Made by a program: the position numbers and the translations under genes
The notes under the pieces: model-generated
The model's input: only the letters and a program-made list of their open reading frames with translations
Told to the model about the DNA's origin: nothing
Database searches by the model: none
Assembly: GCF_025398175.1 (NCBI RefSeq)
Contig: NZ_CP099734.1
Location: 3,410,001 to 3,474,000 of the forward strand
Origin: Photobacterium sp. TY1-4
GTDB taxonomy: Bacteria; Pseudomonadota; Gammaproteobacteria; Enterobacterales; Vibrionaceae
Direction of reading: 5' to 3'
Length of the DNA stretch: 64,000 nucleotides
Shown: positions 38,941-47,463 of the stretch, piece by piece
How the letters are laid out: each line of letters starts with the position of its first letter
Numbering within the stretch: the first letter of the stretch is position 1

Positions 38941-38969
38941 ACCTTAATTATACCGAACCGGGTCCATAT

Positions 38970-39122
38970 TTAAAGTAAATACTCTAAACATTTGTTGCAC
39001 ATTGTTTCAGAGAAGCTGCGACAGAGTTGGCAGGGCTTGACAACACGCGGCTGGTCTCTGGCGTAGTCCAATATCTTCCGGCGGATCTGCCCGGGAGCAC
39101 ACAGTGCTTTATTTCGCGACAA
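38970..39122 (-). CDS. Small two-CxxC peptide (50 residues), unrecognised
   Basis: Leftward frame from a TTG at 39122 to a TAA at 38970. The C-terminal half reads VVKPCQLCRSFSETMCNKC, two CxxC pairs with 10 residues between, as in small zinc ribbons; the N-terminal half has many Arg and Lys (QIRRKILDYARDQPR). No ATG is available: a TGA lies 18 codons upstream of the TTG and an ATT lies between. No convincing ribosome site is visible, so the true start, or even translation, is uncertain. The protein-like composition and the regular Cys spacing are the reasons to list it. It ends 30 bases before the predicted start of the candidate small RNA. Confidence 0.5.
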   Translation of the reverse strand: MSRNKALCAPGQIRRKILDYARDQPRVVKPCQLCRSFSETMCNKCLEYLL

Positions 39123-39263
39123 CTTTCGGATTATGGGTGAGAAAATCGACGCAAACCGGCTGCATCAAGCGGATCGGCATATGACCGTGCGCAACGGAAG
39201 CATGGACGGGGAAAATCAAACGGATCATCAAAATAGGTGGGGATGGATTGTGGTGGCGCTGAA

Positions 39264-39367
39264 ATAAAAAACGCCCCGGTCAATCGACCAGGGCTGCTGA
39301 ATCAGCCAAATCCAATAACGTGAAACAAAAGGTCTGAAAGATAGAACATCTTACCTCTGTACCCTAC
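39264..39367 (-). ncRNA. spf: Spot 42 small RNA
   Basis: Leftward transcript beginning GTAGGGTACAGAGGTAAGAT, the same 5' end as Escherichia coli Spot 42, followed by TTCTATCTTTCAGACCTTTT and the conserved GGATTTGGCTG region. It ends with a terminator stem GCCCTGGTC / GACCGGGGC and TTTTTT. Length is about 103 bases against 109 in Escherichia coli. Position downstream of polA and on its strand is the conserved one. Spot 42 pairs with mRNAs of secondary carbon metabolism and is repressed by CRP-cAMP in enterobacteria; I did not find a convincing CRP site here. Confidence 0.96.
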
Positions 39368-39480
39368 GCCGATAACTGTATATCAATTGCGCAGATTTGA
39401 AAAGCCCTTTTTGTAGTTTTTTTTCACCATGACGTAACTAACTTAAATGTTAGGGAAATTTATCAGCCATTAATTTGCCT

Positions 39481-39508
39481 AAAAAAATAGCTGGCCTATG
39501 GCCAGCTA
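39481..39508 (-). terminator. Rho-independent terminator after polA
   Basis: Nine-base-pair stem TAGCTGGCC / GGCCAGCTA with a three-base loop and seven U residues on the minus strand, 36 bases after the polA stop and upstream of the Spot 42 promoter. It separates polA transcription from spf. Confidence 0.95.
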
Positions 39509-39543
39509 TCAGGATTTTCGCTGCTCATCCGATGCGTGATCCC

Positions 39544-42315
39544 TTAGTGGGCCTGCTCCCAGTTGTCGCCCTGACCGGCATCCGCGATCAACGGCACCGC
39601 CAGTTCCGCCGCGGATTCCATCAACTGACGAATACTGTCGGAGACGCTTTCCAACTCAGATTCCTGTACTTCAAAAACAAGTTCGTCATGTACTTGCATC
39701 AGCAGGCGAACCCGGTCGGCCGGCTGCTCACGGATCCACTGATCCACCAGCACCATCGCGCGCTTGATGATATCCGCCGCCGTGCCCTGCATCGGCGCAT
39801 TGATCGCCGCCCGTTCGGCAGCCTTACGGCGCATGCCGTTTCGCGATTTAATATCCGGCAGGTAGAGGCGACGCCCGAACAGGGTTTCCACGTACCCTTT
39901 CTCACTCGCCGTGGTGCGGGTGCTTTCCATATATTCCAGCACGCCCGGATAACGCTCGAAGTACACATTCATATACTCCTGGGCTTCGTTGCGGCCCATA
40001 TCCAGCTGCTTGGCCAGGCCAAACGCACTCATGCCGTAGATCAAACCGAAGTTAATCGCCTTGGCGCGGCGACGCTGCTCACTGGTAACGGATTCGATCG
40101 GCAGACCGAGGATCTCTGCGGCCGTCGCGGCGTGGATATCCTTGCCGTGGCGGAAGGCATCCAGCAGCGCCTGATCGCCAGACAGATGGGCCATGATCCG
40201 CAATTCAATCTGCGAGTAGTCGATGGCCAGGATCTTGTAGCCGCTCGGCGCAGTAAAGGCCTGACGGATCCGGCGGCCCTCTTCGTTACGGACCGGAATG
40301 TTCTGCAGGTTCGGATCACTCGATGACAAACGCCCGGTGGCCGTCACGGCCTGATGATACGAAGTATGTACCCGCCCGGTGGCCGGGTTAATCATCTTCG
40401 GCAACTTGTCAGTGTAAGTCGATTTCAGCTTCGCCAGACTGCGATATTCGAGGATCAGCTTCGGCAGCGGGTAATCCAGCGCCAGCTCCTGCAACACTTC
40501 TTCGTTGGTCGACGGCGTGCCGGACGGCGTCTTCTTCACCACCGGCAGGCCCATTTTCTCAAACAAAATCGCCTGCAACTGCTTCGGCGAGCTGAGGTTG
40601 AACTCTTCCCCGGCTACCTCGTATGCCTGCTTCTCCAGCGCATCAAGGCGGGCGGCAATTTCAACCGACTGGGTGTTCAGCTTCATGCTGTCAATCAGCA
40701 CCCCGGTGCGCTCCATCCGCGACAGGACCGGCACCAGCGGCATTTCAATGGTTTCAAACACCGACTTGAGTTTGGCGTCGGCATTGATTTTCTCGATCAG
40801 CAGGTTGTGCAGACGCAGGGTAATATCGGCATCTTCTGCGGCATACGGCCCGGCCTGCTCCAGCTCGATCTGGTTAAACGTCAGCTGCTTCTTCCCTTTC
40901 CCGGCAATCTCTTCAAAGCTGATCGTCTTGTGCTCAAGATAGCGCAGCGCCAGGCTGTCCATATCGTGGCGGCCGATCACGCTGTTGAACACGTAGGATT
41001 CCAGCATGGTATCAAAGGTGATCCCCTGCATCTCAATGTCGTAGCGAGCGAGGATCGAGGCATCGAACTTCAGGTTCTGACCGACCTTGGCCTGGTTCGG
41101 ATCTTCCAGCAGCGGCTTGAGCTGGGCCAGCACCCAGTCGCGATCGAGCTGGTCCGGCGCATCCAGATAATCATGGGCCACCGGCACATAGGCCGCCTTG
41201 CCTTCTTCCACCGCGAACGATACCCCAATTAGGTTGGCCGTCATGTAATCCAGACCATCGGTTTCGGTATCAAAGGCAACGACTTCCGCTGATTTCAGGG
41301 TCTCCAGCCAGCCGTTGAATGTGGCTTCATCCAGCACGGTCTCGTAGCCGCTGCGATCAATCACCGGCGCCACCGCCTGAGTTTCAGGGACTGCGGCGGC
41401 AACTTTCTCGTCCGCTACAATCCGGCCATCGCTGCCGCTCAGCATCTCTTCCAACCAGCGGCGGAACTGCAACTTGCCGAACAGACGGGTCAGCTCGTCC
41501 GCATCCGGCTCGCCCTTGCGCAGCTCATCCGGCGTCACATCCAGCTCGACATCCAGCTTGATGGTCGCCAGCTCATACGAGAGATAAGCGGCGTCTTTAT
41601 GGTCGGCCAGTTTCTGCGGCATGGTTTTCGAGCCGCGAAAACCCAACGCCGGGATCGCTTCCAGGTTGGCATACAGTGCGTCCAGACCACCAACGCCGGT
41701 CAGCAACGCCTTCGCCGTCTTCTCACCCACACCAGGGACGCCAGGAATGTTATCGACTTTATCGCCCATCAGCGCCAGGTAATCGATGATCAGCTCAGGG
41801 CCGATACCGAATTTTTCCACCACCCCTTCCGGGTCCATCACCACCCCGGTCATGGTATTGATCAGCGTGACATTCTGATCCACCAGCTGGGCCATATCTT
41901 TATCCCCGGTACTGATCAGCACCGGCATATTGGCTTTGGACGCCTGAGTCGCCAGGGTCCCGATCACGTCATCGGCTTCCACCCCGGGGACGGCAATCAA
42001 CGGCAAGCCCATGGCCCGGATAATCGCATACAACGGCTCAATCTGGCCGCGTAAATCATCCGGCATCGGCGGTCGGTGGGCCTTGTATTCCGGGTAGATT
42101 TCATCACGGAAGGTTTTGCCCTTGGCATCAAACACCACGGCAATATGCTCTGTGGAAAACTGGCGCAACAGGCTGCGCAACATGTTCACCACCCCGTACA
42201 CAGCGCCGGTCGGCTCACCGTCAGAGTTGGTGAGGTTCGGTGCCGCATGATAGGCACGGTAGAGATACGAGGATCCGTCAATCAGGATCAGTGGATTTTC
42301 TGGAATAGTTGCCAT
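39544..42315 (-). CDS. polA: PolA, DNA polymerase I
   Basis: DNA polymerase I (923 residues) for Okazaki fragment maturation and excision repair. The 5'-3' exonuclease begins [16 protein letters not shown]; the 3'-5' proofreading domain keeps its DxE motif ([10 protein letters not shown]); the polymerase domain has motif [20 protein letters not shown], the O-helix [16 protein letters not shown] and motif [10 protein letters not shown]. So all three activities should be present. It is a single-gene unit with a strong terminator and is followed by spf. Confidence 0.98.
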   Translation of the reverse strand: MATIPENPLILIDGSSYLYRAYHAAPNLTNSDGEPTGAVYGVVNMLRSLLRQFSTEHIAVVFDAKGKTFRDEIYPEYKAHRPPMPDDLRGQIEPLYAIIRAMGLPLIAVPGVEADDVIGTLATQASKANMPVLISTGDKDMAQLVDQNVTLINTMTGVVMDPEGVVEKFGIGPELIIDYLALMGDKVDNIPGVPGVGEKTAKALLTGVGGLDALYANLEAIPALGFRGSKTMPQKLADHKDAAYLSYELATIKLDVELDVTPDELRKGEPDADELTRLFGKLQFRRWLEEMLSGSDGRIVADEKVAAAVPETQAVAPVIDRSGYETVLDEATFNGWLETLKSAEVVAFDTETDGLDYMTANLIGVSFAVEEGKAAYVPVAHDYLDAPDQLDRDWVLAQLKPLLEDPNQAKVGQNLKFDASILARYDIEMQGITFDTMLESYVFNSVIGRHDMDSLALRYLEHKTISFEEIAGKGKKQLTFNQIELEQAGPYAAEDADITLRLHNLLIEKINADAKLKSVFETIEMPLVPVLSRMERTGVLIDSMKLNTQSVEIAARLDALEKQAYEVAGEEFNLSSPKQLQAILFEKMGLPVVKKTPSGTPSTNEEVLQELALDYPLPKLILEYRSLAKLKSTYTDKLPKMINPATGRVHTSYHQAVTATGRLSSSDPNLQNIPVRNEEGRRIRQAFTAPSGYKILAIDYSQIELRIMAHLSGDQALLDAFRHGKDIHAATAAEILGLPIESVTSEQRRRAKAINFGLIYGMSAFGLAKQLDMGRNEAQEYMNVYFERYPGVLEYMESTRTTASEKGYVETLFGRRLYLPDIKSRNGMRRKAAERAAINAPMQGTAADIIKRAMVLVDQWIREQPADRVRLLMQVHDELVFEVQESELESVSDSIRQLMESAAELAVPLIADAGQGDNWEQAH

Positions 42316-42639
42316 AAAGAGATTCTTATATCCGGGGGATGAAAGAGTTAGGGCCTTAGAATGCCACGACAGCCGTCAACTGTTAACTATTGTTGGCCAC
42401 GCGCCTCCGCCACCCTGTGGATAACTTTGTTAGTATTTAAAATGGCCGGGAGGATCAAATTCGACATAAAATCATACGCCTTCAAACAAATCCTTTTAAA
42501 TCATCACGTTAAACAATTACCTCAAAATAGATCCTCGATCCTAAAATGATCATTAATTGTGGAAAAAGTTAACAGATCGATCTGAAATAAGCATATCTTA
42601 GAGCAGACAGCGGCAAAATTGATGATAAAGGAGACCAGC
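42316..42639. promoter_or_regulatory. Divergent AT-rich promoter region polA / elbB
   Basis: About 320 bases holding the promoters of polA (leftward) and elbB (rightward). The part from 42440 to 42610 is much more AT-rich than its neighbours. It contains a consensus DnaA box (listed separately) and a palindrome CAGATCGATCTG at about 42570-42584. I see no open frame worth listing. Confidence 0.55.
42416..42424 (-). promoter_or_regulatory. Consensus DnaA box upstream of polA
   Basis: TGTGGATAA on the plus strand, that is TTATCCACA on the minus strand, the exact strong DnaA box. It lies about 100 bases before the polA start codon. A single box can occur by chance; its place in the polA promoter region makes DnaA control or titration conceivable. 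Confidence 0.45.
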
Positions 42640-43290
42640 ATGAAGAAAATAGCAGTTATTTTGAGCGGCTCAGGCGTCTTTGACGGTGCAGAAATCCACG
42701 AATCCGTCCTGGCGCTCCTCGCCATTGAACAAGCCGGTGCCAGCTGGCACTGCTTCGCACCGAATATCTCTCAGCACCATGTGATTAACCATATCAGCGG
42801 AGAAGAGATGCCGGAGACCCGCAACGTGCTGGTCGAAGCGGCCCGGATCGCCCGCGGCAACATCGATGATATCGTCAACCTCAGGGCCGTCGACTATGAT
42901 GCCCTGCTGCTGCCGGGCGGGTTCGGGGTCGCCAAGAACCTGTCTGATTTTGCCCTGGCCGGTGCCAAGTGCCAGGTCAACAGCGAGGTCAAGCGGGTAT
43001 GCCAGGAGTTTGACCGGGAAGAAAAACCGGCAGCCTATCTCTGCATTGCCCCGACATTGATCCCGACGATCTACGGCGAAGGTGCCCGGGGGACGATCGG
43101 CAACGATCCGGACACCGCCAACGCCTTTACCAAGATGGGCGGCGAGCATGTGATCTGCCCTGTGGATGACTATGTGCTGGATCAACAGCGGAAGATCCTC
43201 ACCACTCCGGCCTATATGCTAGCCGGCAGCATTTCGGAAGCCGCAAGCGGGATCAATAAACTGGTGAAAGAGCTGGTCAAACTGGCGTAA
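42640..43290 (+). CDS. elbB: ElbB, DJ-1/PfpI-family isoprenoid-linked glyoxalase-like protein
   Basis: Protein of 216 residues from the ATG at 42640, which has AAGGAG nine bases upstream; an in-frame ATG seven codons earlier has none. Class I glutamine-amidotransferase-like fold: LLLPGGFGVAKNLSDFA and the nucleophile-elbow region AAYLCIAPTLIP with Cys. ElbB homologues show weak glyoxalase activity; the physiological role is unclear. It stands alone, with ryhB convergent to it. Confidence 0.92.
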   Translation: MKKIAVILSGSGVFDGAEIHESVLALLAIEQAGASWHCFAPNISQHHVINHISGEEMPETRNVLVEAARIARGNIDDIVNLRAVDYDALLLPGGFGVAKNLSDFALAGAKCQVNSEVKRVCQEFDREEKPAAYLCIAPTLIPTIYGEGARGTIGNDPDTANAFTKMGGEHVICPVDDYVLDQQRKILTTPAYMLAGSISEAASGINKLVKELVKLA

Positions 43291-43334
43291 GCAGGCAACG
43301 CGGATCCGGATTTAATTTTCCGGGTCCCCAGAAA

Positions 43335-43512
43335 AGAAAAGGCGGCGCTCCTTGTGGTTGGTCGTCCAACCGGATGCGCCGCTCAGCAGAATTGGTGATT
43401 GGTTCTCAGCCCTACACTAAAAACCCAACCGTCGCTGAAGTACACTGGAAGCAATGTGAGCAATGTCGTGCCTTCAAACAAGAGAGCGTTTGTCCTTCCC
43501 TCTCGCTGAGTG
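43335..43512 (-). ncRNA. ryhB: RyhB, iron-responsive small RNA
   Basis: Leftward transcript. The invariant RyhB core GCACGACATTGCTCACATTG continuing CTTCCAGTGTACTTC lies at 43437-43475 and matches the Escherichia coli core closely. Upstream are TTGCAA and TATTAT with 16-base spacing (start near 43512) overlapped by Fur boxes; downstream is a G+C-rich stem with inner GGTTGG / CCAACC and outer GCGGCGC / GCGCCGC, then TTTTCTTTT. Length of about 178 bases is longer than the 90-base enterobacterial form, as known for Vibrio. RyhB represses iron-using proteins when iron is scarce, through Hfq. Confidence 0.93.
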
Positions 43513-43520
43513 CAAGTTAA

Positions 43521-43535
43521 TAATAACCATTCTCA
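43521..43535. promoter_or_regulatory. Fur box 1 over the ryhB promoter
   Basis: On the minus strand TGAGAAT-G-GTTATTA, a 7-1-7 match to the Fur core TGATAAT-G-ATTATCA. It overlaps the -10 element of ryhB, so iron-loaded Fur would block transcription. Confidence 0.85.
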
Positions 43536-43556
43536 TTTAAGTTGCAAGCTTTTTAT

Positions 43557-43571
43557 TGAGAATTATTGTCA
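43557..43571. promoter_or_regulatory. Fur box 2 upstream of ryhB
   Basis: On the minus strand TGACAAT-A-ATTCTCA, a second 7-1-7 Fur element 36 bases upstream of the first. Two boxes suggest tight, cooperative iron repression of ryhB. Confidence 0.82.
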
Positions 43572-43622
43572 TTTATTTCGATCATTCACCATATCCCGGC
43601 TGACACATTGCAACATCAATCG

Positions 43623-44066
43623 CTAACCATCTGATACAGAAAGATCTTTCACAAAGTGAATGCGGTAATCTTCCAGCCCGTCTTTTTTCTCAAGATGTTC
43701 GATTTGATAGCCGTTGCGGAGCAATAGCCGCAGCATGGCCGAAAAACGGTTGCGGGATTTCACCCGTACTTCGACATAGCCCTGCTCACGCATCCAGGTT
43801 TCCTGAGCGACCAGCAAGGCCTGCGCCACCCCATAGCCGCGTGCCCCGGCGGTCACCCCGCCCAGCCAGCTGTAAAAACAGGTCTCCGACAGGGCGTAGC
43901 CAATTTTGATCCCCACCGGCAGCCCTTCAACCTCCGCGATCAGGATTAACGACGCATGACCCCGGAGCCGGGACTGCAATCCTGCTTCATCGGTCGGATA
44001 GGCGAATTCTTCAATTTGGGTCAGCACTGCGGCAGCTTCAGCCACACTGGCCTGGCGGATCTTCAT
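43623..44066 (-). CDS. GNAT-family acetyltransferase
   Basis: Protein of 147 residues with the GNAT fold: VEGLPVGIKIGYAL (beta 4), GVTAGARGYGVAQALLVAQETWM (acetyl-CoA pyrophosphate loop, RGYGVA at about 77-82) and NGYQIEHLEKKDGLEDYRIHF at the end. The substrate is not predictable. A GGAGCA ribosome site precedes the ATG. It is separated from yhhQ upstream by a terminator, and its 3' end lies about 50 bases from the ryhB Fur region, so read-through towards ryhB is possible. Confidence 0.85.
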   Translation of the reverse strand: MKIRQASVAEAAAVLTQIEEFAYPTDEAGLQSRLRGHASLILIAEVEGLPVGIKIGYALSETCFYSWLGGVTAGARGYGVAQALLVAQETWMREQGYVEVRVKSRNRFSAMLRLLLRNGYQIEHLEKKDGLEDYRIHFVKDLSVSDG

Positions 44067-44109
44067 GTCATGCTCCTTTCAGTGATCATCAGACAAAGGG
44101 GATAGCCAT

Positions 44110-44133
44110 AAAAAAGCCGACATTCGTCGGCTT
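44110..44133 (-). terminator. Rho-independent terminator after yhhQ
   Basis: AAGCCGAC / GTCGGCTT stem with loop GAAT and four further U residues on the minus strand, ten bases after the yhhQ stop. Confidence 0.93.
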
Positions 44134-44142
44134 GAGTGTAAC

Positions 44143-44820
44143 TTAGACCAGCTCCCGATGGGGAACGGACTGTGGCGTCAGGCTCGTCAGGCGCTTGATC
44201 AGATAATTGAGCAACACCCCGTACATCGGCACAAACAGGCCCAGGCTGATGATCAGCTTGAAGCCATAATCCACCAGCGCGATTTCCACCCAATGTTCGG
44301 CCATGAACGGATCCGGACTGTGGTAGAAGGCAATGGCAAAAAACGCCACGGTATCGAGCGCGTTACCGAACAAAGTCGAGCAACTCGGAGCCACCCACCA
44401 CTGTTTGCTCTGGCGCAGGCGGTTAAAGACTGAGACATCGAGGATCTGCCCCAGCAGATAAGCCATGAAGCTGGCAATCGCGATCCGGGCGACAAACAGG
44501 TTAAATTCCCCCAGTTGCGCCATGCCCTGATACTCACCCTGATAGAAGAGCACCGACAGCCCGTAGGAAATGGCCAGCGACGGCACCATCACCCGCAGGA
44601 TGATGTTGCGCGCCATCGCCGCGCCGAAAATCCGCACCGTCAGATCGGTGGCCAGGAAAATAAACGGGAACGAAAAAGCGCCCCAGGTGGTATGGAAACC
44701 CAACACGGTAAACGGCAGCTGGACCAGATAATTGCTCGATGCAATGATCAGCAGGTGGAAGGCAACCAGAAACATCAGGGCTTTGCGCTGTTGCGCGAGA
44801 GAAAATTGAGACGCAGTCAT
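44143..44820 (-). CDS. yhhQ: YhhQ, queuosine precursor transporter
   Basis: Inner-membrane transporter (225 residues) of the QPTR/YhhQ family that imports preQ0/preQ1 for queuosine tRNA modification. About six hydrophobic segments; the family motif FPFIFLATDLTVRIFGAAMAR is at about 50-70, with conserved Asp, Thr and Arg, and FMAYLLGQILDVSVFNRLR follows. The message carries a compact leader pseudoknot just before the start that looks like a preQ1 riboswitch (listed separately). A TATAAT on the gene strand at 44903-44898 gives a leader of about 70 bases. Confidence 0.93.
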   Translation of the reverse strand: MTASQFSLAQQRKALMFLVAFHLLIIASSNYLVQLPFTVLGFHTTWGAFSFPFIFLATDLTVRIFGAAMARNIILRVMVPSLAISYGLSVLFYQGEYQGMAQLGEFNLFVARIAIASFMAYLLGQILDVSVFNRLRQSKQWWVAPSCSTLFGNALDTVAFFAIAFYHSPDPFMAEHWVEIALVDYGFKLIISLGLFVPMYGVLLNYLIKRLTSLTPQSVPHRELV

Positions 44821-44827
44821 ACTGAGA

Positions 44828-44858
44828 CCTTTTTGTCATTGGGGGAGAGGGAACCCAA
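44828..44858 (-). promoter_or_regulatory. Possible class I preQ1 riboswitch in the yhhQ leader
   Basis: Read leftward: P1 strand UUGGG, loop UUC-CCU-C-UCC, P1 strand CCCAA, then an A-rich tail UGACAAAAAGG. The loop CCU can pair with AGG of the tail to form an H-type pseudoknot, with a single C after CCU at the place of the ligand-pairing C. This is the order UUC, P2, C seen in the Bacillus preQ1-I aptamer. The tail AAGG is also the ribosome site of yhhQ, seven bases before its ATG, so ligand binding would block translation. Assigned by eye only. Confidence 0.5.
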
Positions 44859-44976
44859 AACACCGTCGGCACACTGTGCCGCGGCAACCAGGCGGGCGAT
44901 TATACCTTAACCATGTCGATTGCCTAGCCCCGGATCCACCCGGCATCCGATGCAATCGATTGAGCCCCGCCGTGGA

Positions 44977-45285
44977 CTATCGGCGCCCCAGCAAGGTGGC
45001 GAGAAATTGCAGGGTGTCTGCCGCATCGCCGGCCATGCCTTCGAGCCATAGCGCCCCGCTGTAGTGCTCGCCCTTGAGCATCAACCGACAGCCTTCGAAG
45101 TCCACCAGCCAGAGGTGCAGATCGGCATTACACTCACGCTCAATCACAGTGGCATCCAGCTGTTGCAGCAACTGCTCGGCGATGGCCGGAAAATCATCAA
45201 AATCAAACTGCGGGCCGTCAATCAGCAGCAGCCCCTGCTCAAGGTCGAGTTCGCGGCAAGTAAAGGCAGGTGTCGAACAGGTCAT
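44977..45285 (-). CDS. Small conserved protein, possibly DUF3630
   Basis: Acidic protein of 102 residues without signal peptide or membrane segment: DLEQGLLLIDGPQFDFDDFPAIAEQLLQ, then CNADLHLWLVDFEGCRLMLKGEHYSGALWLEG. It resembles the short DUF3630 proteins found next to recQ in Vibrio, but I recall this family only loosely. It is downstream of recQ on the same strand after a 75-base gap with short direct repeats. No function is assigned. Confidence 0.65.
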   Translation of the reverse strand: MTCSTPAFTCRELDLEQGLLLIDGPQFDFDDFPAIAEQLLQQLDATVIERECNADLHLWLVDFEGCRLMLKGEHYSGALWLEGMAGDAADTLQFLATLLGRR

Positions 45286-45321
45286 ATGGGCTCCTGGGGT
45301 GATGGATGAACTTGCGAGAAT

Positions 45322-45346
45322 CTATCGATTCGCAACTATCGATTCG
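45322..45346. repeat. Short direct repeat between recQ and the DUF gene
   Basis: CTATCGATTCG occurs twice (45322-45332 and 45336-45346), followed by two copies of CGTTAATA (from 45345 and from 45359), the second including the recQ stop codon. Likely a local slippage or duplication product. Confidence 0.7.
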
Positions 45347-45360
45347 TTAATACTGATACG

Positions 45361-47208
45361 TTAATAGGTGCCGTCGCCGACGGTCAGGTGCTCTTCAATC
45401 AGGGTCAAAAAGGCCTCACCGTATTTCTCCAGCTTGCGATGGCCGACGCCATTGACGGCCAGCAGCTCGCCGGAGGAGGTCGGCAGTATCTCTGCCATTT
45501 CCATCAGGCTGGCATCATTGAACACCACGTACGGCGGTAAATCTTCTTCATCGGCAATCGCCTTGCGCAGTTTGCGCAGCTTGGCAAACAGCTTCTTGTC
45601 GTAATGACGGTTGGCCAGCTTATCGTTCTTGGCACTGCGGGCGGCGATATCAAGCCGCGGTACTGCCAGCTCCAGCGCCACTTCCGCGCGCAGGATCGCA
45701 CGGGCTTTTTCCGTCAGTTGCAGCGTCGAGCTGTGGACAATACTCTGGATCAGGTAGCCACGGTGGATCAGCTGGCGCAGGATGCTGACCCAGAACTCAT
45801 GGCTGTGCTCGCGACCGATGCCATAGGTCGTCAGCTTGTCGTGGCCGAGCTCACGGATCCGCTGATTCTGCATCCCGCGCAGCACATCCACCACATGGTT
45901 GACGCCGAAACGCTGATTAACCCGGTAGACGCAGGACAGCGCTTTCTGGGCCACTTCCAGCGCCGCAAAATGTTTAGGCGGGTCGAGGCAGATATCGCAG
46001 TTGCCGCAGGGCTCTTCCCGGGACTCGCCGAAATAATTCAGCAGCACCTGGCGGCGGCAGGTCTGGGCTTCGGCAAACGCGCCCATGGCGTTGAGCTTGT
46101 GGCCTTCGACCTGCTTCTGGGCGCCGTCGGCCTTTTCATCCAGACAGCGACGCAGCCAGGCCAGATCAGACGGGTCGTACAGCATCACCGCTTCTGCGGG
46201 CAGGCCGTCGCGCCCGGCACGGCCGGTTTCCTGATAATACGATTCGATATTACGCGGAATATCATAATGGACCACAAAGCGGACATTGGGCTTGTTGATC
46301 CCCATCCCGAAGGCCACTGTCGCCACCACGATATGAATATCATCGCGCTGAAAACTTTCCTGCACCTGAGCCCGCTCGTCGTGCGCCATCCCGGCATGAT
46401 AGGCCGCAGCCCGGATCCCGCTCTCGCACAGTTTCTCGGTGATCTGCTCCACCCGCTTGCGGCTGTTGCAATACACAATCCCGCACTGGCCGCGCATCGT
46501 CCCCAGATAGCGGATCAGCTGCGACATCGGCTTGTATTTTTCCTGCAGGGTATAGCGGATATTGGGCCGGTCGAAACTGCCGAGGTAGACATGCGGCTCG
46601 CTCAGGGCCAGCCGGGAGAGAATATCCTGCCGGGTGGTTTCATCCGCCGTCGCGGTCAGGGCCATGATCGGCAGCTCCGGGACATATTGCTTGAGCGCCC
46701 CCAGCGACGCATATTCCGGCCGGAAATCATGCCCCCACTGAGAAATACAGTGCGCTTCATCCACCGCCAGCAGACTGAGCGGCAACTCGGGCAGGCGCTC
46801 GAGAAAATCCCGACTCAGGGCCCGCTCCGGCGAGACATACACCAGTTTGATTTCACCGTCCTGCATCTGACGGAAGGTGTCCTGGATGGCCTCGCGCGAG
46901 AGGGTGGAATTGATACAGGCAGCTGCCACCCCGTTGGCATTGAGCTGGTCGACCTGATCTTTCATCAGCGAGATCAGCGGCGAGATCACCAGCGTCAGCC
47001 CGTCACGGATCAGGGCCGGGATCTGGTAACACAGCGACTTTCCGCCCCCGGTCGGCATGATCACCAGACAGTCCTGCCCCCCGGACGCCGCGTCAATCAC
47101 GTCCTGCTGGCCGGTACGGAAAGCCTGGTAGCCGAACACATCCCGGAGGATCTGCGCACTGGCGGAAAGTGAAGCCGACTGGCAAACGGCGGCGCTGCTG
47201 GATGACAT
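45361..47208 (-). CDS. recQ: RecQ, ATP-dependent DNA helicase
   Basis: 3'-5' superfamily 2 helicase (615 residues) acting in the RecF recombination pathway. Motif I MPTGGGKSLCYQIPA, motif II DEAHCISQWGHDFR (with the aromatic loop), motif V TVAFGMGINKPNVRFV, motif VI QETGRAGRDG. The RQC zinc site (CRRQVLLNYFGE, then CGNCDIC) and the C-terminal HRDC domain (about 530-605) are both present. It diverges from rarD. The ribosome site is poor, but the ATG at 47208 gives the normal N-terminus. Confidence 0.97.
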   Translation of the reverse strand: MSSSSAAVCQSASLSASAQILRDVFGYQAFRTGQQDVIDAASGGQDCLVIMPTGGGKSLCYQIPALIRDGLTLVISPLISLMKDQVDQLNANGVAAACINSTLSREAIQDTFRQMQDGEIKLVYVSPERALSRDFLERLPELPLSLLAVDEAHCISQWGHDFRPEYASLGALKQYVPELPIMALTATADETTRQDILSRLALSEPHVYLGSFDRPNIRYTLQEKYKPMSQLIRYLGTMRGQCGIVYCNSRKRVEQITEKLCESGIRAAAYHAGMAHDERAQVQESFQRDDIHIVVATVAFGMGINKPNVRFVVHYDIPRNIESYYQETGRAGRDGLPAEAVMLYDPSDLAWLRRCLDEKADGAQKQVEGHKLNAMGAFAEAQTCRRQVLLNYFGESREEPCGNCDICLDPPKHFAALEVAQKALSCVYRVNQRFGVNHVVDVLRGMQNQRIRELGHDKLTTYGIGREHSHEFWVSILRQLIHRGYLIQSIVHSSTLQLTEKARAILRAEVALELAVPRLDIAARSAKNDKLANRHYDKKLFAKLRKLRKAIADEEDLPPYVVFNDASLMEMAEILPTSSGELLAVNGVGHRKLEKYGEAFLTLIEEHLTVGDGTY

Positions 47209-47463
47209 AGGAGGACTCTTTGATGAACGAGCGGGCTATTCTATACCATTCGGATCATGGATGTGAACGTCGCAGCACCGGCACCCCGGCCGACGGCCCG
47301 TTTTTCGCCATCCCCCGGCATCATTGCCTCTGCCCAGCCCGGCATTTGCCGAAAAAAGTTCCGGGTGACAGGGTTCTGGATCACGTTTTATACTGCCGGG
47401 ACATCACAAGTTAGAAAATCGTTTTAACGCGACCACTCCTTTTCCTTAACATTCTGGGTACCG

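Noticed and set aside
39368..39450. CRP site controlling Spot 42
   Set aside because: The family is CRP-repressed in enterobacteria, but no TGTGA-N6-TCACA match is visible here.
44063..44293. 76-codon minus-strand frame overlapping the yhhQ 3' end
   Set aside because: Out-of-frame shadow of yhhQ with low-complexity composition; crosses the yhhQ terminator.
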